Shown here piece after piece: positions 5,872 through 9,338 of a DNA stretch of 9,338 nucleotides. Both the position numbers and the translations under genes were made by a program. The notes under the pieces are model-generated. The model did no database searches. It was not told the origin of the DNA and saw only the letters and a program-made list of their open reading frames with translations. Origin of the DNA: CAYRWR01 sp964537555 (GTDB taxonomy: Bacteria > Spirochaetota > Brevinematia > Brevinematales > CAYRWR01); assembly GCA_964537555.1 (NCBI GenBank), contig CAZIAD010000081.1, positions 1 through 9,338 of the forward strand. The letters are read 5' to 3'. The stretch's first letter is position 1. Each line of letters starts with the position of its first letter.

Positions 5872-5919
5872 AAAATCGCCCAACCCAATTTTCTCCTGCC
5901 GGGAGTTGGCTTATAGCCA
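5872..5919. repeat. Three tandem small dyads upstream of the lipoprotein promoter
   Basis: Directly adjoining hairpins are AAAAT/ATTTT (5872-5876 with 5888-5892), CTCC/GGAG (5893-5896 with 5902-5905) and TGGCT/AGCCA (5907-5911 with 5915-5919). They begin 15 bases upstream of the -35 of the minus-strand promoter. They could be regulator sites, or part of a structured RNA read from further upstream. Confidence 0.4.
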
Positions 5920-6203
5920 TCCAGCCCTCTTCTGCATACTCCGACCCAGCCTGTCCCGAGTAAGCAATGCGCAACGATGGCCTCAGCACAGGCACCACTC
6001 ATCTGCCTCACAATCAAATGTTAGCTCATAAACCCAAAAAAACATCTACAAAAATCCTACGGTACCTGGATAGTGTGGCCACTCAAGTAAAAAGTTCGCA
6101 GGATCCCCATTCACATATATCAGATCAGACAAGATCAGGCTCAGATTTTACGGGAAATACTATCTCTAAACAGAATGAGGTCAAGATACCGCAGCAAACT
6201 AAT

Positions 6204-6251
6204 ATGCCGTACCTATGCGCTGAGCCTGGGCTTGGCGAATGAGCACGGTAT
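6204..6251 (-). repeat. Orphan, degenerate attC-like inverted repeat outside the array
   Basis: The arms 6204-6220 and 6235-6251 pair at 12 of 17 positions, and four of the five exceptions are transition-type mismatches. Read on the minus strand, the central 30 bases (6241-6212) match the core of attC6 (3099-3128) without gaps at 25 of 30 positions, and all five differences are transitions. The conserved AAC and GTT of the R boxes are missing, so it is probably inactive as a recombination site. Confidence 0.65.
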
Positions 6252-6430
6252 TTCAGTCCATTCAGGATATGCAGCATGGGACAGGATTTTAGTTAATTAA
6301 TAAGTAGAGATTATCACAGGTCTTTACTATAATAGACTGTGGACTCAGCAAGATAGAACACATTAAATCAGATAATAAAGATTAAAGTAACTAACAGAGG
6401 GGAATACAAGACCATTAAATGAGCCACTAA

Positions 6431-6583
6431 AGGATTTCCGGGGAAAAATTTGCTGAGAATACCCTGGATGGATTTATGAATGGCCCCGACAATGAGTGCT
6501 GGGAACTGGTTTCCGCATTTGACACTAATCAGATCTATGGAGAGGCCAGAGATTTGGTATGTATTTTTATAGGATGGAAATAA
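6431..6583 (+). pseudogene. Short coding remnant, C-terminal part of an unknown protein
   Basis: The frame is open for 50 codons from 6431 to the TAA at 6581-6583; an ATG at 6476 would give 35 residues. The residues are protein-like: FAENTLDGFMNGPDNECWEL, then VSAFDTNQIYGEARDLVCIF and IGWK. They look like the tail of a small globular protein. Another frame just upstream (about 6398-6454) reads GNTRPLNEPLKDFRGKIC after an AGAGGGG ribosome-site-like run, so a frameshift and loss of the start codon could have broken a gene of about 65 residues or more. No family is recognised. Confidence 0.35.
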
Positions 6584-6640
6584 GTTTTCCGGCTACCCCG
6601 ACCGCTAAATGCATGATTTAAAAATTCCGGAGGAATCATA

Positions 6641-7168
6641 GTGAGATACAGGACAAGATTAATTATTCTACTGTTACTAGTGGCCACTCAGGCTTTTCCA
6701 GTTAGTACCAATCAGATTTTCATGTCTGATTTATCCTTTAAGGGACTGTCCTTTCTCTCCTCGAAACAGGAGATCATTCGCGCTATGGGAAAAGCTTATA
6801 AGCTGGTTGAATCTGAACACGAGTGTGGCTTCTTATCCTCCATTGAACAGGGACAAAAATACTACCAGATGATCTATAAAGACATCACTTTTACCGGAAA
6901 TGATACGCAAAAATACCTGATAGAAAAGATGGAGTTTAAGCCGGGGTATCATTATAGCCTGGCCTTTAAACAATACCGTATAGACTCAGAGACCACTATC
7001 GAGGACCTGCATCTGATATTCGGCAAAAATCAGTTGAGAAAACTAAAACCCGAAAATGACCATTCTCAATATATTATGCAGACCCATCCTCAAAGCGATG
7101 ATGCTTATATCTTTACCTTTAATAAAAAAGGGAAACTGACACGACTGGAATACTGGTCTCCCTGCTAG
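6641..7168 (+). CDS. Exported protein of unknown function (175 aa, GTG start)
   Basis: The GTG at 6641 follows CGGAGG (6628-6633) by seven bases; no in-frame ATG gives a better start. Residues 1-20 (RYRTRLIILLLLVATQAF) form a signal peptide with likely cleavage near A18. The mature part holds two similar half-motifs: SFLSSKQEIIRAMGK (37-51) and TTIEDLHLIFGKNQLRKL (118-135). Both are turn, acidic helix and a G-K or F-G, as in two-repeat secreted domains of the BLIP or SmpA/OmlA type; that likeness is only by pattern. There are two cysteines in the mature protein, C62 in HECGF and the final C175, which could form a disulfide. It is probably periplasmic. It sits 28 bases upstream of the DUF5071 gene and is probably cotranscribed with it. 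Confidence 0.85.
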   Translation: MRYRTRLIILLLLVATQAFPVSTNQIFMSDLSFKGLSFLSSKQEIIRAMGKAYKLVESEHECGFLSSIEQGQKYYQMIYKDITFTGNDTQKYLIEKMEFKPGYHYSLAFKQYRIDSETTIEDLHLIFGKNQLRKLKPENDHSQYIMQTHPQSDDAYIFTFNKKGKLTRLEYWSPC

Positions 7169-7196
7169 TGATACATTTACCGTAAAAGGGCTAAAC

Positions 7197-7619
7197 ATGA
7201 ATGGATTACAAGGATATATCCCCCAAAGCAAACATGACACCCATCTCATCGAGGAACTCTCCCGCCATGCATACCCCTACTACCGGCCTATATTAAAAGG
7301 CCTCTTTGAGTGGATACAGGATATAAACTGGCCGGTAGCCCGCCGGATCGTCCCCTTGCTGGTAAATGCCGGTACGGATGTCATACCTGTAGTGAGGGAG
7401 ATACTGGACTCCGGAGATACCCTCTGGATATACTGGACTCTGAACATGATACTGGATGATTTTCGTTTAACTGATGCTGCTACTATTATACAGGCCTTGC
7501 AGCCTCAATTATGCCAAAAAATGCTTCATCCCTCCGATGAGGAAAGAGCCGATGAGATAGATGGAGTCATAAGGGAACTGTTCACAAAATTTAATATCTC
7601 TCCTCAGTCCATTGACTAA
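7197..7619 (+). CDS. DUF5071-family protein (140 aa)
   Basis: The ATG at 7197 follows AAAAGGG (7184-7190) by six bases. The sequence has the family's order of motifs: PQSKHDTHLIEELS at 9-22, the strongly conserved LFEWIQDINWPVARRIVPLL at 36-55, then VIPVVREILDSGDTLWIYW at 62-80. It is all-helical and soluble, of HEAT-like repeat character. The family has no proven biochemical role; members often occur among immunity or accessory genes beside SMI1/KNR4-type proteins, as here. The C-terminal 50 residues (KMLHPSDEERADEIDGVIRE) are acidic and less conserved. It is the second gene of a unit with the exported protein and is followed by a terminator-like hairpin. Confidence 0.9.
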   Translation: MNGLQGYIPQSKHDTHLIEELSRHAYPYYRPILKGLFEWIQDINWPVARRIVPLLVNAGTDVIPVVREILDSGDTLWIYWTLNMILDDFRLTDAATIIQALQPQLCQKMLHPSDEERADEIDGVIRELFTKFNISPQSID

Positions 7620-7628
7620 ACTCAGGAG

Positions 7629-7668
7629 CGGGATATCTGAAGATCCGGTTTGCCCTATCCCGTTATTT
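7629..7668 (+). terminator. Probable rho-independent terminator after the DUF5071 gene
   Basis: CGGGATA (7629-7635) pairs perfectly with TATCCCG (7656-7662) over a 20-base loop and is followed by the T-rich TTATTT. It lies ten bases after the stop codon. The long loop and interrupted T-run keep confidence moderate. Confidence 0.55.
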
Positions 7669-7683
7669 CGATTCAAAAAATAT

Positions 7684-7712
7684 TTCACAAATAATAAAAG
7701 CTGGTGTAAAAT
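7684..7712 (+). promoter_or_regulatory. Sigma-70 type promoter of the 7836-9147 unit
   Basis: TTCACA (7684-7689) and TAAAAT (7707-7712) are 17 bases apart, each one base from consensus. Transcription should start near 7719, leaving a leader of about 115 bases before the ATG at 7836. It lies just beyond the terminator of the preceding unit. Confidence 0.65.
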
Positions 7713-7835
7713 TCTTCGGATTCACAGTCTTTTTTAATTTTTCAAAAGGTACGGATTTAGACTGCGGAGCTGTACTCCCTGTGAATATGGAAATCTATGT
7801 CTGACTGTGTGACCATTTAATAAAGGAGGGATAGG

Positions 7836-8321
7836 ATGTCCAAAGAAAATGTACTGGTCATGGAACGTTTTAACGGTACCGAAGAGTATGAAGTAGAAGA
7901 AGCCACCTGGAACCTTTATGAAGAAGTCGGCAAGATGGATCTGTGTATCCACCTGGAATCTGAAAAAGCCCTGCGCATCAATGAGGATGTAAAGGATGAC
8001 TTTCAGATGCTGAACTGGGAACTGAACCTGATACAGAAAAAACTGGGCGATAAAGACCTGATCCCGGGCTTTAAAGCATCTATCCCTGATTCCTATCTGG
8101 AAAAAAGCGAAGAATATGTCACTAATTTTTACTATTTTGAGCATGACGGTAGTGAAAACAATACCATAGAAGTCCTGGACAGAAAAAAAGATAAGCTCCT
8201 CTTAAAACTGAGCGGAGAAATAGTGGATGTCAACCACTATGACGGCTCCCAGGCCCCCTCAAAGCTCAGCCTGACCGCCTGGTTCAGCCACGATGATGAC
8301 ACCACCCGGTCTATAGGCTGA
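7836..8321 (+). CDS. Acidic hypothetical protein, first gene of a three-gene unit (161 aa)
   Basis: The ATG at 7836 has a strong AAGGAGGG (7823-7830) five bases upstream. The protein is soluble and acidic. An N-terminal region (ERFNGTEEYEVEEATWNLYE) is followed by LCIHLESEKALR, probably beta strands, then a middle segment with PGFKASIPDSYL. The C-terminal part is LLLKLSGEIVDVNHYDGSQA then LSLTAWFSH, ending in a DDDTT tail. The last part, with a D-V-N-x-Y-D-G-S motif, looks like a compact beta domain. I do not recognise a family. It is 27 bases upstream of a SUKH gene and cotranscribed with it, so a related immunity or accessory role is plausible, but this is only by association. Confidence 0.85.
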   Translation: MSKENVLVMERFNGTEEYEVEEATWNLYEEVGKMDLCIHLESEKALRINEDVKDDFQMLNWELNLIQKKLGDKDLIPGFKASIPDSYLEKSEEYVTNFYYFEHDGSENNTIEVLDRKKDKLLLKLSGEIVDVNHYDGSQAPSKLSLTAWFSHDDDTTRSIG

Positions 8322-8348
8322 CCCTTATAAATCCAAGGAGAGATAAAT

Positions 8349-8768
8349 ATGACCCGAAAGGAATTATTTCAGGAACTGCGCCGCCGCAACCAGCCCGTAC
8401 CCAAACCCCTGAGCCTGCCTACAGCTGAAGATGTGGCGGCTATAGAGAGACGCCTGGACATCCGTTTACCGGAAGACTTTAAGGACTATCTCTTACAGGT
8501 CAGTGATGTCATCTGCGGGACAATAGAGCCCGTCAATGCCTCCAATCCGGCCTATTATACCTACATCGATACCGTGTATGAAGACCTGATGGAGCTGAAG
8601 GAGTACGTGAATATACCTGCAGATGTGGTCCCTCTCTGCCAGGACAATGGCGATTTCTACTGCATGGAGCCAACCGGCCGCATCATCTACATTACCCATG
8701 ACGGTATATACGATAAGACCTGGGCCTCTCTGGACCAGTGGATAGAGGAAGTATGGCTGCAGTCCTGA
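8349..8768 (+). CDS. SMI1/KNR4 (SUKH) family protein (139 aa)
   Basis: The ATG at 8349 follows AAGGAG near 8335-8340. The order of SUKH motifs is clear. Residues 26-50 carry AEDVAAIERRLDIRLPEDFK and the hydrophobic YLLQ, the family's paired E-x-x-L and L-P-x-D-F/Y. Residues 92-118 carry DVVPLCQDNGDFYCMEP and RIIYITHDG. Residues 127-136 are SLDQWIEEVW. SUKH proteins are known as immunity proteins that neutralise diverse polymorphic-toxin nuclease domains by direct binding; other members have different partners. No toxin gene lies in the window, so the target is unknown and this may be an orphan immunity gene. It is the second gene of a unit with an unknown acidic protein and a small lipoprotein. 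Confidence 0.92.
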   Translation: MTRKELFQELRRRNQPVPKPLSLPTAEDVAAIERRLDIRLPEDFKDYLLQVSDVICGTIEPVNASNPAYYTYIDTVYEDLMELKEYVNIPADVVPLCQDNGDFYCMEPTGRIIYITHDGIYDKTWASLDQWIEEVWLQS

Positions 8769-8805
8769 AGTAAATCTCTATAATATTCATTTCAAGGAGT
8801 CTATT

Positions 8806-9147
8806 ATGAAAATACTGTTTTCTCTGCTGCTGGGACTATGCCTGCTCGGCTGTACTGAGATCAGGCCTGCAAAGGCCGGCCCGGTGTTAAGCGTACAGGA
8901 CCTGAATCCCGACAGTAGCTCTACTGACTGGGTTACCGGCCTCATCGAGACCGGGGGGACCAATATCTACTTTGTCCTGAACTGGGAATCCAAGTCCCGG
9001 GAATCCTACCTGGTACTGAATGCAGGCAGTTTTGACCTGAAAGCGGGAAAAATACACAAGCTCCAGGGTGAGCTGACCCACCAGTCCCGGTGGTCGGGGA
9101 CCATTAAGATCCTACAGATAAGCCAGGCTGCAGATTCAAAAAAATGA
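8806..9147 (+). CDS. Small putative lipoprotein (113 aa)
   Basis: The ATG at 8806 follows CAAGGAG (8794-8800). Residues 1-16 (KILFSLLLGLCLLGC) are a lipoprotein signal peptide with LLGC and lipidation at Cys16; the residue after it is T, so outer-membrane localisation is possible. The mature part of about 97 residues is predicted mostly beta: VTGLIETGGTNIYFVLNWES, SYLVLNAGSFDLKAGK, and SGTIKILQISQA near the end. The alternation resembles an OB-fold or small beta-barrel, with a GT-I-K-ILQI strand as in nucleic-acid- or oligosaccharide-binding OB folds. It is 37 bases after the SUKH gene and probably in the same transcript. Function unknown. Confidence 0.85.
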   Translation: MKILFSLLLGLCLLGCTEIRPAKAGPVLSVQDLNPDSSSTDWVTGLIETGGTNIYFVLNWESKSRESYLVLNAGSFDLKAGKIHKLQGELTHQSRWSGTIKILQISQAADSKK

Positions 9148-9338
9148 ACAGCACTTTCCCCATCCTGCTTATATAATAGTAACAATGACAGGAGGGGCAA
9201 AAATACCACAGACTGCGGATATTGGGACGAAATTGTTTATACTCTGACTTAAGCTGAGTACACCGGAGACAAAGACTCGTGTAGTTTGATATTTAATCCT
9301 CATGAGATTATAATTCACCTATAAACACTTATATTTTT
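9148..9338. other. Non-coding right edge of the window
   Basis: A+T-rich towards the end. It holds a TATATAAT (about 9171-9178) without a convincing -35, and a 20-codon frame from ATG 9185 whose GGAGGGG lies inside the frame itself. I see no supported gene, terminator or repeat here. Confidence 0.5.

Larger units (their letters stand above)
5857..6640. other. Gene-poor stretch between divergent units
   Basis: About 780 bases with no convincing gene. It contains three tandem small hairpins (5872-5919), an isolated attC-like dyad (6204-6251), a TATAAT without a good -35 (6328-6333), and a short open frame that looks like a gene remnant (6431-6583). A 91-codon plus-strand frame at 5967-6242 lacks a ribosome site, has a composition unlike a folded protein and runs through the attC-like dyad; I do not count it as a gene. 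Confidence 0.6.

Noticed and set aside
6020..6026. GTTAGCT as an R' box of a second relic attC
   Set aside because: Identical to the R' of attC3, but the upstream bases form no attC-like dyad and no RYYYAAC box is correctly spaced.
5967..6242. 91-codon plus-strand open frame
   Set aside because: No ribosome site, residue composition unlike a folded protein (rich in S, T, Q, H, P without hydrophobic core), and it runs through the attC-like dyad.
9171..9178. TATATAAT as promoter of a gene beyond the right edge
   Set aside because: No -35 at proper spacing and no downstream gene start in the window.

Overview
The window has two parts that differ visibly in base composition. Positions 1 to about 3600 are the distal end of an integron gene-cassette array: A+T-rich, one-gene cassettes on the plus strand, each closed by a G+C-rich attC recombination site. 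From about 3600 to the end lies less A+T-rich DNA that looks chromosomal. Short lipoprotein signals (LLAGC, LLGC), a lipoprotein/outer-membrane-barrel pair and frequent ATA codons suggest a diderm, possibly an environmental spirochaete. Integrons are known in that phylum (Treponema denticola), but this assignment is tentative. No integrase gene or attI is in the window; by the usual layout they should lie to the left of position 1.

Seven attC sites (231-287, 567-620, 932-985, 1660-1716, 2320-2376, 3085-3141, 3544-3600) delimit one partial and six complete cassettes. Their products are an unidentified C-terminal fragment, a 77-aa conserved-type hypothetical, a small unknown protein, a coiled-coil TM2-domain membrane protein, a RimJ/RimL-like GNAT acetyltransferase, a class I SAM methyltransferase and a DUF2004-type protein. 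I found no convincing promoter inside the cassettes, so expression probably comes from an upstream cassette promoter.

The most unusual signal concerns the two ends of each cassette. They are complementary far beyond the 7-base R boxes (12 to 20 positions). In all six complete cassettes, position 11 of this arm is an A facing a C. On the bottom strand, the one known to be recombined, that mismatch is a G.T wobble. The last attC is a mosaic of two other attC types. A degenerate attC core, 25 of 30 bases identical to attC6 and in opposite orientation, sits alone at 6212-6241, outside the array.

On the minus strand, 3744-5800 encodes a lipoprotein and an outer-membrane beta-barrel, translationally coupled and driven by a near-consensus promoter (5828-5856). 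A long gene-poor stretch (5857-6640) holds tandem hairpins, the orphan attC-like dyad and a short coding remnant. On the plus strand, 6641-7619 carries an exported protein and a DUF5071 protein, followed by a terminator. A strong promoter at 7684-7712 then leads into a three-gene unit: an unknown acidic protein, a SUKH (SMI1/KNR4) protein and a small lipoprotein. SUKH proteins are known immunity proteins of polymorphic toxin systems. DUF5071, DUF2004 and the unknown small proteins fit the same type of accessory gene, so the window may be an accumulation zone for orphan immunity-like genes, but no toxin gene is visible.
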